Assembly (NCBI RefSeq): GCF_032854445.1
Contig: NW_027017976.1
Span: forward strand, 62,001-126,000
Origin: Liolophura sinensis
Taxonomy: Eukaryota > Mollusca > Polyplacophora > Chitonida > Chitonidae
Direction: 5' to 3'
DNA length: 64,000 nt
The position numbers and the translations under genes were made by a program. The notes below the pieces were generated by a model. That model worked only from the letters and a program-made list of their open reading frames with translations, was not told the DNA's origin and did not search any database. Positions 11,635 through 25,600 of this stretch are shown piece by piece; the stretch's first letter is position 1, and each line of letters starts with the position of its first letter.

Positions 11635-14600
11635 GTTATGTGCCCTTCGGTAGCCCAGACGACGTCAAATCTTTGGGCCAAGCCCATTTAACTCACCCAG
11701 CAAATGTCTTTTTTCTAAGTCGAAGACAAACTCAATGTCTTTATCTACATGTAGAAAAACCACACCATTTGTATATAAAAAAAACACAAGGTACTTGATA
11801 CAATCCGCTGTAAAAAGTACAATTGAACACTGACCCACATCAATAAGGTGCCAAAGGATGCGCAATTGGGCCAGGCATCTCCAGCTGTTGAAAAATTGCA
11901 AATTTCCTTGGTTTCCATGGAGTAAGAGCCGTTGCTGGGCACGTGATCTTGACATCATTGATTATTCATTTGTGGCTACAGCCAAAAGTATTGGTCGGAG
12001 AGCAACGCGGTTTGCACCATTCGATTTCTCGTCACAAAATACGTCGGATTAGCCTCTTACCAGCAGCATTGGAACAGTTTTTCTACTTTTGGATTTTTGC
12101 CTGGTCTTTTTGCGAATTGAAATCGGCTACATTAACTATGTACAATCGCGACTGGTCATTACTATATTCAACTTTTCATTATAAGTTATGTGCCCTTCGG
12201 TAGCCCAGACGACGTCAAATCTTTGGGCCAAGCCCATTTAACTCACCCAACAAATGTCTTACTTCTAAGTCGAAGACAAACTCAATGTCTTTATCTACAT
12301 GTAGAAAAACCACACCATTTGTATATAAAAAAAAACAAAAGGTACTTGATACAATCCGCTGTAAAAAGTACAATTGAACACTGACCCACATCAATAAGGT
12401 GCCAAAGGATGCGCAATTGGGCCAGGCATCTCCAGCTGTTGAAAAATTGCAAATTTCCTTGGTTTCCATGGAGTAAGAGCCGTTGCTGGGCACGTGATCT
12501 TGACATCATTGATTATTCATTTATGGCTACAGCCAAAAGTATTGGTCGGAGAACAACACGGTTTGCACCATTCGATTTCTCGTCACAAAATACGTCGGAT
12601 TAGCCTCTTACCAACAGCATTGGAACAGTTTTTCCACTTTTGGATTTTTGCCTGGTCATTTTGCTAATTGAAATCGGCTACATTAACTATGTACAATCGC
12701 GACTGGTCATTACTATATTCAACATTTCATTATAAGTTATGTGCCCTTCGGTAGCCCAGACGACGTCAAATCTTTGGGCCAAGCCCATTTAACTCACCCA
12801 GCAAATGTCTTACTCCTAAGTCGAAGACAAACTCAATGTCTTTATCTACATGTAGAAAAACCACACCATTTGTATATAAAAAAAACAAAAGGTACTTGAT
12901 ACAATCCGCTGTAAAAAGTACAATTGAACACTGACCCACATCAATAAGGTGCCAAAGGATGCGCAATTGGGCCAGGCATCTCCAGCTGTTGAAAAATTGC
13001 AAATTTCCTTGGTTTCCATGGAGTAAGAGCCGTTGCTGGGCACGTGATCTTGACATCATTGATTATTCATTTGTGGCTACAGCCAAAAGTATTGGTCGGA
13101 GAGCAACGCGGTTTGCACCATTCGATTTCTCGTCACAAAATACGTCGGATTAGCCTCTTACCAACAGCATTGGAACAGTTTTTCCACTTTTGGATTTTTG
13201 CCTGGTCATTTTGCTAATTGAAATCGGCTACATTAACTATGTACAATCGCGACTGGTCATTACTATATTCAACATTTCATTATAAGTTATGTGCCCTTCG
13301 GTAGCCCAGACGACGTCAAATCTTTGGGCCAAGCCCATTTAACTCACCCAGCAAATGTCTTACTCCTAAGTCGAAGACAAACTCAATGTCTTTATCTACA
13401 TGTAGAAAAACCACACCATTTGTATATAAAAAAAAACACAAGGTACTTGATACAATCCGCTGTAAAAAGTACAATTGAACACTGACCCACATCAATAAGG
13501 TGCCAAAGGATGCGCAATTGGGCCAGGCATCTCCAGCTGTTGAAAAATTGCAAATTTCCTTGGTTTCCATGGAGTAAGAGCCGTTGCTGGGCACGTGATC
13601 TTGACATCATTGATTATTCATTTGTGGCTACAGCCAAAAGTATTGGTCGGAGAGCAACGCGGTTTGCACCATTCGATTTCTCGTCACAAAATACGTCGGA
13701 TTAGCCTCTTACCAGCAGCATTGGAACAGTTTTTCTACTTTTGGATTTTTGCCTGGTCTTTTTGCGAATTGAAATCGGCTACATTAACTATGTACAATCG
13801 CGACTGGTCATTACTATATTCAACTTTTCATTATAAGTTATGTGCCCTTCGGTAGCCCAGACGACGTCAAATCTTTGGGCCAAGCCCATTTAACTCACCC
13901 AACAAATGTCTTACTTCTAAGTCGAAGGCAAACTCAATGTCTTTATCTACATGTAGAAAAACCACACCATTTGTATATAAAAAAAACAAAAGGTACTTGA
14001 TACAATCCGCTGTAAAAAGTACAATTGAACACTGACCCACATCAATAAGGTGCCAAAGGATGCGCAATTGGGCCAGGCATCTCCAGCTGTTGAAAAATTG
14101 CAAATTTCCTTGGTTTCCATGGAGTAAGAGCCGTTGCTGGGCACGTGATCTTGACATCATTGATTATTCATTTGTGGCTACAGCCAAAAGAATTGGTCGG
14201 AGAGCAACGCGGTTTGCACCATTCGATTTCTCGTCACAAAATACGTCGGATTAGCCTCTTACCAGCAGCATTGGAACAGTTTTTCTACTTTTGGATTTTT
14301 GCCTGGTCTTTTTGCGAATTGAAATCGGCTACATTAACTATGTACAATCGCGACTGGTCATTATTATATTCAACTTTTCATTATAAGTTATGTGCCCTTC
14401 GGTAGCCCAGACGACGTCAAATCTTTGGGCCAAGCCCATTTAACTCACCCAACAAATGTCTTACTTCTAAGTCGAAGACAAACTCAATGTCTTTATCTAC
14501 ATGTAGAAAAACCACACCATTTGTATATAAAAAAAACAAAAGGTACTTGATACAATCCGCTGTAAAAAGTACAATTGAACACTGACCCACATCAATAAGG

Positions 14601-14936
14601 TGCCAAAGGATGCGCAATTGGGCCAGGCATCTCCAGCTGTTGAAAAATTGCAAATTTCCTTGGTTTCCATGGATTAAGAGCCGTTGCTGGGCACGTGATC
14701 TTGACATCATTGATTATTCATTTGTGGCTACAGCCAAAAGTATTGGTCGGAGAGCAACGCGGTTTGCACCATTCGATTTCTCGTCACAAAATACGTCGGA
14801 TTAGCCTCTTACCAGCAGCATTGGAACAGTTTTTCTACTTTTGGATTTTTGCCTGGTCTTTTTGCGAATTGAAATCGGGTACATTAACTATGTACAATCG
14901 CGACTGGTCATTACTATATTCAACTTTTCATTATAA
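11635..14936 (+). repeat. 7-mer block, copy 2 with one monomer lost (M22-M27)
   Basis: M22 K, M23 V (A9, TTTATGG, GAACAACACGG), M24 G, M25, M26 V, M27 V match M15-M21 in order except that the G-K pair M18-M19 is represented by one monomer. M25 (13286-13836) has the G-class CACAAGG front of M18 and the TTCATTTG plus TTTTTCTAC plus GCGAATTG rear of M19, so it is a G/K hybrid. The deletion crossover lies between the CACAAGG site and the TTCATTTG site. M22 is the only K monomer in the window not preceded by a G or K monomer. Confidence 0.87.
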
Positions 14937-16586
14937 GTTATGTGCCCTTCGGTAGCCCAGACGACGTCAAATCTTTGGGCCAAGCCCATTTAACTCACTC
15001 AACAAATGTCTTACTTCTAAGTCGAAGACAAACTCAATGTCTTTATCTACATGTAGAAAAACCACACCATTTGTATATAAAAAAAACAAAAGGTACTTGA
15101 TACAATCCGCTGTAAAAAGTACAATTGAACACTGACCCACATCAATAAGGTGCCAAAGGATGCGCAATTGGGCCAGGCATCTCCAGCTGTTGAAAAATTG
15201 CAAATTTCCTTGGTTTCCATGGAGTAAGAGCCGTTGCTGGGCACGTGATCTTGACATCATTGATTATTCACTTGTGGCTACAGCCAAAAGTATTGGTCGG
15301 AGAGCAACGCGGTTTGCACCATTCGATTTCTCGTCACAAAATACGTCGGATTAGCCTCTTACCAACAGCATTGGAACAGTTTTTCCACTTTTGGATTTTT
15401 GCCTGGTCATTTTGCTAATTGAAATCGGCTACATTAACTATGTACAATCGCGACTGGTCATTACTATATTCAACATTTCATTATAAGTTATGTGCCCTTC
15501 GGTAGCCCAGACGACGTCAAATCTTTGGGCCAAGCCCATTTAACTCACCCAGCAAATGTCTTACTCCTAAGTCGAAGACAATCTCAATGTCTTTATCTAC
15601 ATGTAGAAAAACCACACCATTTGTATATAAAAAAAACAAAAGGTACTTGATACAATCCGCTGTAAAAAGTACAATTGAACACTGACCCACATCAATAAGG
15701 TGCCAAAGGATGCGCAATTGGGCCAGGCATCTCCAGCTGTTGAAAAATTGCAAATTTCCTTGGTTTCCATGGAGTAAGAGCCGTTGCTGGGCACGTGATC
15801 TTGACATCATTGATTATTCACTTGTGGCTACAGCCAAAAGTATTGGTCGGAGAGCAACGCGGTTTGCACCATTCGATTTCTCGTCACAAAATACGTCGGA
15901 TTAGCCTCTTACCAGCAGCATTGGAACAGTTTTTCCACTTTTGGATTTTTGCCTGGTCTTTTTGCTAATTTAAATCGGCTACATTAACTATGTACAATCG
16001 CGACTGGTCATTACTATATTCAACATTTCATTATAAGTTATGTGCCCTTCGGTAGCCCAGACGACGTCAAATCTTTGGGCCAAGCCCATTTAACTCACCC
16101 AGCAAATGTCTTTTTTCTAAGTCGAAGACAAACTCAATGTCTTTATCTACATGTAGAAAAACCACACCATTTGTATATAAAAAAAACACAAGGTACTTGA
16201 TACAATCCGCTGTAAAAAGTACAATTGAACACTGACCCACATCAATAAGGTGCCAAAGGATGCGCAATTGGGCCAGGCATCTCCAGCTGTTGAAAAATTG
16301 CAAATTTCCTTGGTTTCCATGAAGTAAGAGCCGTTGCTGGGCACGTGATCTTGACATCATTGATTATTCATTTGTGGCTACAGCCAAAAGTATTGGTCGG
16401 AGAGCAACGCGGTTTGCACCATTCGATTTCTCGTCACAAAATACGTCGGATTAGCCTCTTACCAGCAGCATTGGAACAGTTTTTCTACTTTTGGATTTTT
16501 GCCTGGTCTTTTTGCGAATTGAAATCGGGTACATTAACTATGTACAATCGCGACTGGTCATTACTATATTCAACTTTTCATTATAA
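14937..16586 (+). repeat. Trimer higher-order repeat, unit 1 (M28-M30, 1650 bp)
   Basis: M28 is V with ACTCACTCAAC, M29 is G with GACAATCTC, and M30 is K with CCATGAAGTA. These three private markers define the 1650-bp unit amplified through about 22.1 kb. The tail of M29 is GCTAATTTAAATC, which in this array always leads into a K monomer. Confidence 0.9.
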
Positions 16587-17686
16587 GTTATGTGCCCTTC
16601 GGTAGCCCAGACGACGTCAAATCTTTGGGCCAAGCCCATTTAACTCACTCAACAAATGTCTTACTTCTAAGTCGAAGACAAACTCAATGTCTTTATCTAC
16701 ATGTAGAAAAACCACACCATTTGTATATAAAAAAAACAAAAGGTACTTGATACAATCCGCTGTAAAAAGTACAATTGAACACTGACCCACATCAATAAGG
16801 TGCCAAAGGATGCGCAATTGGGCCAGGCATCTCCAGCTGTTGAAAAATTGCAAATTTCCTTGGTTTCCATGGAGTAAGAGCCGTTGCTGGGCACGTGATC
16901 TTGACATCATTGATTATTCACTTGTGGCTACAGCCAAAAGTATTGGTCGGAGAGCAACGCGGTTTGCACCATTCGATTTCTCGTCACAAAATACGTCGGA
17001 TTAGCCTCTTACCAACAGCATTGGAACAGTTTTTCCACTTTTGGATTTTTGCCTGGTCATTTTGCTAATTGAAATCGGCTACATTAACTATGTACAATCG
17101 CGACTGGTCATTACTATATTCAACATTTCATTATAAGTTATGTGCCCTTCGGTAGCCCAGACGACGTCAAATCTTTGGGCCAAGCCCATTTAACTCACCC
17201 AGCAAATGTCTTACTCCTAAGTCGAAGACAATCTCAATGTCTTTATCTACATGTAGAAAAACCACACCATTTGTATATAAAAAAAACAAAAGGTACTTGA
17301 TACAATCCGCTGTAAAAAGTACAATTGAACACTGACCCACATCAATAAGGTGCCAAAGGATGCGCAATTGGGCCAGGCATCTCCAGCTGTTGAAAAATTG
17401 CAAATTTCCTTGGTTTCCATGGAGTAAGAGCCGTTGCTGGGCACGTGATCTTGACATCATTGATTATTCACTTGTGGCTACAGCCAAAAGTATTGGTCGG
17501 AGAGCAACGCGGTTTGCACCATTCGATTTCTCGTCACAAAATACGTCGGATTAGCCTCTTACCAGCAGCATTGGAACAGTTTTTCTACTTTTGGATTTTT
17601 GCCTGGTCTTTTTGCGAATTGAAATCGGGTACATTAACTATGTACAATCGCGACTGGTCATTACTATATTCAACTTTTCATTATAA
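16587..17686 (+). repeat. Trimer repeat, unit 2 shortened to a dimer (M31-M32)
   Basis: M31 is a normal V member. M32 begins as the G member (ACTC, AATCTC, TTCACTTG) but ends with TTTTTCTAC, GCGAATTG and GGGTAC, which is the K-member ending. M32 is therefore a G/K hybrid and this unit has lost exactly 550 bp. The switch lies between 17472 and 17585, in the conserved stretch after the TGGCTACAGCCA motif. Confidence 0.9.
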
Positions 17687-19336
17687 GTTATGTGCCCTTC
17701 GGTAGCCCAGACGACGTCAAATCTTTGGGCCAAGCCCATTTAACTCACTCAACAAATGTCTTACTTCTAAGTCGAAGACAAACTCAATGTCTTTATCTAC
17801 ATGTAGAAAAACCACACCATTTGTATATAAAAAAAACAAAAGGTACTTGATACAATCCGCTGTAAAAAGTACAATTGAACACTGACCCACATCAATAAGG
17901 TGCCAAAGGATGCGCAATTGGGCCAGGCATCTCCAGCTGTTGAAAAATTGCAAATTTCCTTGGTTTCCATGGAGTAAGAGCCGTTGCTGGGCACGTGATC
18001 TTGACATCATTGATTATTCACTTGTGGCTACAGCCAAAAGTATTGGTCGGAGAGCAACGCGGTTTGCACCATTCGATCTCTCGTCACAAAATACGTCGGA
18101 TTAGCCTCTTACCAACAGCATTGGAACAGTTTTTCCACTTTTGGATTTTTGCCTGGTCATTTTGCTAATTGAAATCGGCTACATTAACTATGTACAATCG
18201 CGACTGGTCATTACTATATTCAACATTTCATTATAAGTTATGTGCCCTTCGGTAGCCCAGACGACGTCAAATCTTTGGGCCAAGCCCATTTAACTCACCC
18301 AGCAAATGTCTTACTCCTAAGTCGAAGACAATCTCAATGTCTTTATCTACATGTAGAAAAACCACACCATTTGTATATAAAAAAAACAAAAGGTACTTGA
18401 TACAATCCGCTGTAAAAAGTACAATTGAACACTGACCCACATCAATAAGGTGCCAAAGGATGCGCAATTGGGCCAGGCATCTCCAGCTGTTGAAAAATTG
18501 CAAATTTCCTTGGTTTCCATGGAGTAAGAGCCGTTGCTGGGCACGTGATCTTGACATCATTGATTATTCACTTGTGGCTACAGCCAAAAGTATTGGTCGG
18601 AGAGCAACGCGGTTTGCACCATTCGATTTCTCGTCACAAAATACGTCGGATTAGCCTCTTACCAGCAGCATTGGAACAGTTTTTCCACTTTTGGATTTTT
18701 GCCTGGTCTTTTTGCTAATTTAAATCGGCTACATTAACTATGTACAATCGCGACTGGTCATTACTATATTCAACATTTCATTATAAGTTATGTGCCCTTC
18801 GGTAGCCCAGACGACGTCAAATCTTTGGGCCAAGCCCATTTAACTCACCCAGCAAATGTCTTTTTTCTAAGTCGAAGACAAACTCAATGTCTTTATCTAC
18901 ATGTAGAAAAACCACACCATTTGTATATAAAAAAAACACAAGGTACTTGATACAATCCGCTGTAAAAAGTACAATTGAACACTGACCCACATCAATAAGG
19001 TGCCAAAGGATGCGCAATTGGGCCAGGCATCTCCAGCTGTTGAAAAATTGCAAATTTCCTTGGTTTCCATGAAGTAAGAGCCGTTGCTGGGCACGTGATC
19101 TTGACATCATTGATTATTCATTTGTGGCTACAGCCAAAAGTATTGGTCGGAGAGCAACGCGGTTTGCACCATTCGATTTCTCGTCACAAAATACGTCGGA
19201 TTAGCCTCTTACCAGCAGCATTGGAACAGTTTTTCTACTTTTGGATTTTTGCCTGGTCTTTTTGCGAATTGAAATCGGGTACATTAACTATGTACAATCG
19301 CGACTGGTCATTACTATATTCAACTTTTCATTATAA
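17687..19336 (+). repeat. Trimer repeat, unit 3 (M33-M35)
   Basis: Full V-G-K unit with all three markers (ACTCACTC, AATCTC, ATGAAGTA). M33 has one private substitution, CGATCTCTCG, near 18078. Confidence 0.9.
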
Positions 19337-20986
19337 GTTATGTGCCCTTCGGTAGCCCAGACGACGTCAAATCTTTGGGCCAAGCCCATTTAACTCACTC
19401 AACAAATGTCTTACTTCTAAGTCGAAGACAAACTCAATGTCTTTATCTACATGTAGAAAAACCACACCATTTGTATATAAAAAAAACAAAAGGTACTTGA
19501 TACAATCCGCTGTAAAAAGTACAATTGAACACTGACCCACATCAATAAGGTGCCAAAGGATGCGCAATTGGGCCAGGCATCTCCAGCTGTTGAAAAATTG
19601 CAAATTTCCTTGGTTTCCATGGAGTAAGAGCCGTTGCTGGGCACGTGATCTTGACATCATTGATTATTCATTTGTGGCTACAGCCAAAAGTATTGGTCGG
19701 AGAGCAACGCGGTTTGCACCATTCGATTTCTCGTCACAAAATACGTCGGATTAGCCTCTTACCAACAGCATTGGAACAGTTTTTCCACTTTTGGATTTTT
19801 GCCTGGTCATTTTGCTAATTGAAATCGGCTACATTAACTATGTACAATCGCGACTGGTCATTACTATATTCAACATTTCATTATAAGTTATGTGCCCTTC
19901 GGTAGCCCAGACGACGTCAAATCTTTGGGCCAAGCCCATTTAACTCACCCAGCAAATGTCTTACTCCTAAGTCGAAGACAATCTCAATGTCTTTATCTAC
20001 ATGTAGAAAAACCACACCATTTGTATATAAAAAAAACAAAAGGTACTTGATACAATCCGCTGTAAAAAGTACAATTGAACACTGACCCACATCAATAAGG
20101 TGCCAAAGGATGCGCAATTGGGCCAGGCATCTCCAGCTGTTGAAAAATTGCAAATTTCCTTGGTTTCCATGGAGTAAGAGCCGTTGCTGGGCACGTGATC
20201 TTGACATCATTGATTATTCACTTGTGGCTACAGCCAAAAGTATTGGTCGGAGAGCAACGCGGTTTGCACCATTCGATTTCTCGTCACAAAATACGTCGGA
20301 TTAGCCTCTTACCAGCAGCATTGGAACAGTTTTTCCACTTTTGGATTTTTGCCTGGTCTTTTTGCTAATTTAAATCGGCTACATTAACTATGTACAATCG
20401 CGACTGGTCATTACTATATTCAACATTTCATTATAAGTTATGTGCCCTTCGGTAGCCCAGACGACGTCAAATCTTTGGGCCAAGCCCATTTAACTCACCC
20501 AGCAAATGTCTTTTTTCTAAGTCGAAGACAAACTCAATGTCTTTATCTACATGTAGAAAAACCACACCATTTGTATATAAAAAAAACACAAGGTACTTGA
20601 TACAATCCGCTGTAAAAAGTACAATTGAACACTGACCCACATCAATAAGGTGCCAAAGGATGCGCAATTGGGCCAGGCATCTCCAGCTGTTGAAAAATTG
20701 CAAATTTCCTTGGTTTCCATGAAGTAAGAGCCGTTGCTGGGCACGTGATCTTGACATCATTGATTATTCATTTGTGGCTACAGCCAAAAGTATTGGTCGG
20801 AGAGCAACGCGGTTTGCACCATTCGATTTCTCGTCACAAAATACGTCGGATTAGCCTCTTACCAGCAGCATTGGAACAGTTTTTCTACTTTTGGATTTTT
20901 GCCTGGTCTTTTTGCGAATTGAAATCGGGTACATTAACTATGTACAATCGCGACTGGTCATTACTATATTCAACTTTTCATTATAA
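19337..20986 (+). repeat. Trimer repeat, unit 4 (M36-M38)
   Basis: Full V-G-K unit. M36 has TTCATTTG where M28, M31 and M33 have TTCACTTG; M37 keeps TTCACTTG. This splits the trimer family into an older (units 1-3) and a newer (units 4-5) subtype. Confidence 0.9.
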
Positions 20987-22636
20987 GTTATGTGCCCTTC
21001 GGTAGCCCAGACGACGTCAAATCTTTGGGCCAAGCCCATTTAACTCACTCAACAAATGTCTTACTTCTAAGTCGAAGACAAACTCAATGTCTTTATCTAC
21101 ATGTAGAAAAACCACACCATTTGTATATAAAAAAAACAAAAGGTACTTGATACAATCCGCTGTAAAAAGTACAATTGAACACTGACCCACATCAATAAGG
21201 TGCCAAAGGATGCGCAATTGGGCCAGGCATCTCCAGCTGTTGAAAAATTGCAAATTTCCTTGGTTTCCATGGAGTAAGAGCCGTTGCTGGGCACGTGATC
21301 TTGACATCATTGATTATTCATTTGTGGCTACAGCCAAAAGTATTGGTCGGAGAGCAACGCGGTTTGCACCATTCGATTTCTCGTCACAAAATACGTCGGA
21401 TTAGCCTCTTACCAACAGCATTGGAACAGTTTTTCCACTTTTGGATTTTTGCCTGGTCATTTTGCTAATTGAAATCGGCTACATTAACTATGTACAATCG
21501 CGACTGGTCATTACTATATTCAACATTTCATTATAAGTTATGTGCCCTTCGGTAGCCCAGACGACGTCAAATCTTTGGGCCAAGCCCATTTAACTCACCC
21601 AGCAAATGTCTTACTCCTAAGTCGAAGACAATCTCAATGTCTTTATCTACATGTAGAAAAACCACACCATTTGTATATAAAAAAAACAAAAGGTACTTGA
21701 TACAATCCGCTGTAAAAAGTACAATTGAACACTGACCCACATCAATAAGGTGCCAAAGGATGCGCAATTGGGCCAGGCATCTCCAGCTGTTGAAAAATTG
21801 CAAATTTCCTTGGTTTCCATGGAGTAAGAGCCGTTGCTGGGCACGTGATCTTGACATCATTGATTATTCATTTGTGGCTACAGCCAAAAGTATTGGTCGG
21901 AGAGCAACGCGGTTTGCACCATTCGATTTCTCGTCACAAAATACGTCGGATTAGCCTCTTACCAGCAGCATTGGAACAGTTTTTCCACTTTTGGATTTTT
22001 GCCTGGTCTTTTTGCTAATTTAAATCGGCTACATTAACTATGTACAATCGCGACTGGTCATTACTATATTCAACATTTCATTATAAGTTATGTGCCCTTC
22101 GGTAGCCCAGACGACGTCAAATCTTTGGGCCAAGCCCATTTAACTCACCCAGCAAATGTCTTTTTTCTAAGTCGAAGACAAACTCAATGTCTTTATCTAC
22201 ATGTAGAAAAACCACACCATTTGTATATAAAAAAAACACAAGGTACTTGATACAATCCGCTGTAAAAAGTACAATTGAACACTGACCCACATCAATAAGG
22301 TGCCAAAGGATGCGCAATTGGGCCAGGCATCTCCAGCTGTTGAAAAATTGCAAATTTCCTTGGTTTCCATGGAGTAAGAGCCGTTGCTGGGCACGTGATC
22401 TTGACATCGTTGATTATTCATTTATGACTACAGCCAAAAGTATTGGTCGGAGAGCAACGCGGTTTGCACCATTCGATTTCTCGTCACAAAATACGTCGGA
22501 TTAGCCTCTTACCAACAGCATTGGAACAGTTTCTCCACTTTTGGATTTTTGCCTGGTCATTTTGCTAATTGAAATCGGCTACATTAACTATGTACAATCG
22601 CGACTGGTCATTACTATATTCAACATTTCATTATAA
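20987..22636 (+). repeat. Trimer repeat, unit 5 and exit (M39-M41)
   Basis: M39 and M40 continue the unit, with TTCATTTG now in both. The K member M41 lacks ATGAAGTA and instead has the M12/M50-type markers ATCGTTG, TTTATGACT and GTTTCTCCAC. M41 is thus the exit from the trimer array into the K-G-G-K-K order of the next block. Confidence 0.88.
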
Positions 22637-25600
22637 GTTATGTGCCCTTCGGTAGCCCAGACGACGTCAAATCTTTGGGCCAAGCCCATTTAACTCACCC
22701 AGCAAATGTCTTACTCCTAAGTCGAAGACAAACTCAATGTCTTTATCTACATGTAGAAAAACCACACCATTTGTATATAAAAAAAACAAAAGGTACTTGA
22801 TACAATCCGCTGTAAAAAGTACAATTGAACACTGACCCACATCAATAAGGTGCCAAAGGATGCGCAATTGGGCCAGGCATCTCCAGCTGTTGAAAAATTG
22901 CAAATTTCCTTGGTTTCCATGGAGTAAGAGCCGTTGCTGGGCACGTGATCTTGACATCATTGATTATTCATTTGTGGCTACAGCCAAAAGTATTGGTCGG
23001 AGAGCAACGCGGTTTGCACCATTCGATTTCTCGTCACAAAATACGTCGGATTAGCCTCTTACCAACAGCATTGGAACAGTTTTTCCACTTTTGGATTTTT
23101 GCCTGGTCATTTTGCTAATTGAAATCGGCTACATTAACTATGTACAATCGCGACTGGTCATTACTATATTCAACATTTCATTATAAGTTATGTGCCCTTC
23201 GGTAGCCCAGACGACGTCAAATCTTTGGGCCAAGCCCATTTAACTCACCCAGCAAATGTCTTACTCCTAAGTCGAAGACAAACTCAATGTCTTTATCTAC
23301 ATGTAGAAAAACCACACCATTTGTATATAAAAAAAACACAAGGTACTTGATACAATCCGCTGTAAAAAGTACAATTGAACACTGACCCACATCAATAAGG
23401 TGCCAAAGGATGCGCAATTGGGCCAGGCATCTCCAGCTGTTGAAAAATTGCAAATTTCCTTGGTTTCCATGGAGTAAGAGCCGTTGCTGGGCACGTGATC
23501 TTGACATCATTGATTATTCACTTGTGGCTACAGCCAAAAGTATTGGTCGGAGAGCAACGCGGTTTGCACCATTCGATTTCTCGTCACAAAATACGTCGGA
23601 TTAGCCTCTTACCAGCAGCATTGGAACAGTTTTTCCACTTTTGGATTTTTGCCTGGTCTTTTTGCTAATTTAAATCGGCTACATTAACTATGTACAATCG
23701 CGACTGGTCATTACTATATTCAACATTTCATTATAAGTTATGTGCCCTTCGGTAGCCCAGACGACGTCAAATCTTTGGGCCAAGCCCATTTAACTCACCC
23801 AGCAAATGTCTTTTTTCTAAGTCGAAGACAAACTCAATGTCTTTATCTACATGTAGAAAAACCACACCATTTGTATATAAAAAAAACACAAGGTACTTGA
23901 TACAATCCGCTGTAAAAAGTACAATTGAACACTGACCCACATCAATAAGGTGCCAAAGGATGCGCAATTGGGCCAGGCATCTCCAGCTGTTGAAAAATTG
24001 CAAATTTCCTTGGTTTCCATGGAGTAAGAGCCGTTGCTGGGCACGTGATCTTGACATCATTGATTATTCACTTGTGGCTACAGCCAAAAGTATTGGTCGG
24101 AGAGCAACGCGGTTTGCACCATTCGATTTCTCGTCACAAAATACGTCGGATTAGCCTCTTACCAGCAGCATTGGAACAGTTTTTCCACTTTTGGATTTTT
24201 GCCTGGTCTTTTTGCTAATTTAAATCGGCTACATTAACTATGTACAATCGCGACTGGTCATTACTATATTCAACATTTCATTATAAGTTATGTGCCCTTC
24301 GGTAGCCCAGACGACGTCAAATCTTTGGGCCAAGCCCATTTAACTCACCCAGCAAATGTCTTTTTTCTAAGTCGAAGACAAACTCAATGTCTTTATCTAC
24401 ATGTAGAAAAACCACACCATTTGTATATAAAAAAAACACAAGGTACTTGATACAATCCGCTGTAAAAAGTACAAATGAACACTGACCCACATTAATAAGG
24501 TGCCAAAGGATGCGCAATTGGGCCAGGCATCTCCAGCTGTTGAAAAATTGCAAATTTCCTTGGTTTCCATGGAGTAAGAGCCGTTGCTGGGCACGTGATC
24601 TTGACATCATTGATTATTCATTTGTGGCTACAGCCAAAAGTATTGGTCGGAGAGCAACGCGGTTTGCACCATTCGATTTCTCGTCACAAAATACGTCGGA
24701 TTAGCTTCTTACCAGCAGCATTAGAACAGTTTTTCCACTTTTGGATTTTTGCCTGGTCTTTTTGCTAATTGAAATCGGCTACATTAACTATGTACAATCG
24801 CGACTGGTCATTACTATATTCAACTTTTCATTATAAGTTATGTGCCCTTCGGTAGCCCAGACGACGTCAAATCTTTGGGCCAAGCCCATTTAACTCACCC
24901 AACAAATGTCTTACTTCTAAGTCGAAGACAAACTCAATGTCTTTATCTACATGTAGAAAAACCACACCATTTGTATATAAAAAAAAACACAAGGTACTTG
25001 ATACAACCCGCTGTAAAAAGTACAATTGAACACTGACCCACATCAATAAGGTGCCAAAGGATGCGCAATTGGGCCAGGCATCTCCAGCTGTTGAAAAATT
25101 GCAAATTTCCTTGGTTTCCATGGAGTAAGAGCCGTTGCTGGGCACGTGATCTTGACATCATTGATTATTCATTTGTGGCTACAGCCAAAAGTATTGGTCG
25201 GAGAGCAACGCGGTTTGCACCATTCGATTTCTCGTCACAAAATACGTCGGATTAGCCTCTTACCAGCAGCATTGGAACAGTTTTTCCACTTTTGGATTTT
25301 TGCCTGGTCTTTTTGCTTATTGAAATCGGCTGCATTAACTATGTACAATCGCGACTGGTCATTACTATATTCAACTTTTCATTATAAGTTATGTGCCCTT
25401 CGGTAGCCCAGACGACGTCAAATCTTTGGGCCAAGCTCATTTAACTCACCCAACAAATGTCTTACTTCTAAGTCGAAGACAAACTCAATGTCTTTATCTA
25501 CATGTAGAAAAACCACACCATTTGTATATAAAAAAAACACAACGTACTTGATACAATCCGCTGTAAAAAGTACAATTGAACACTGACCCACATCAATAAG

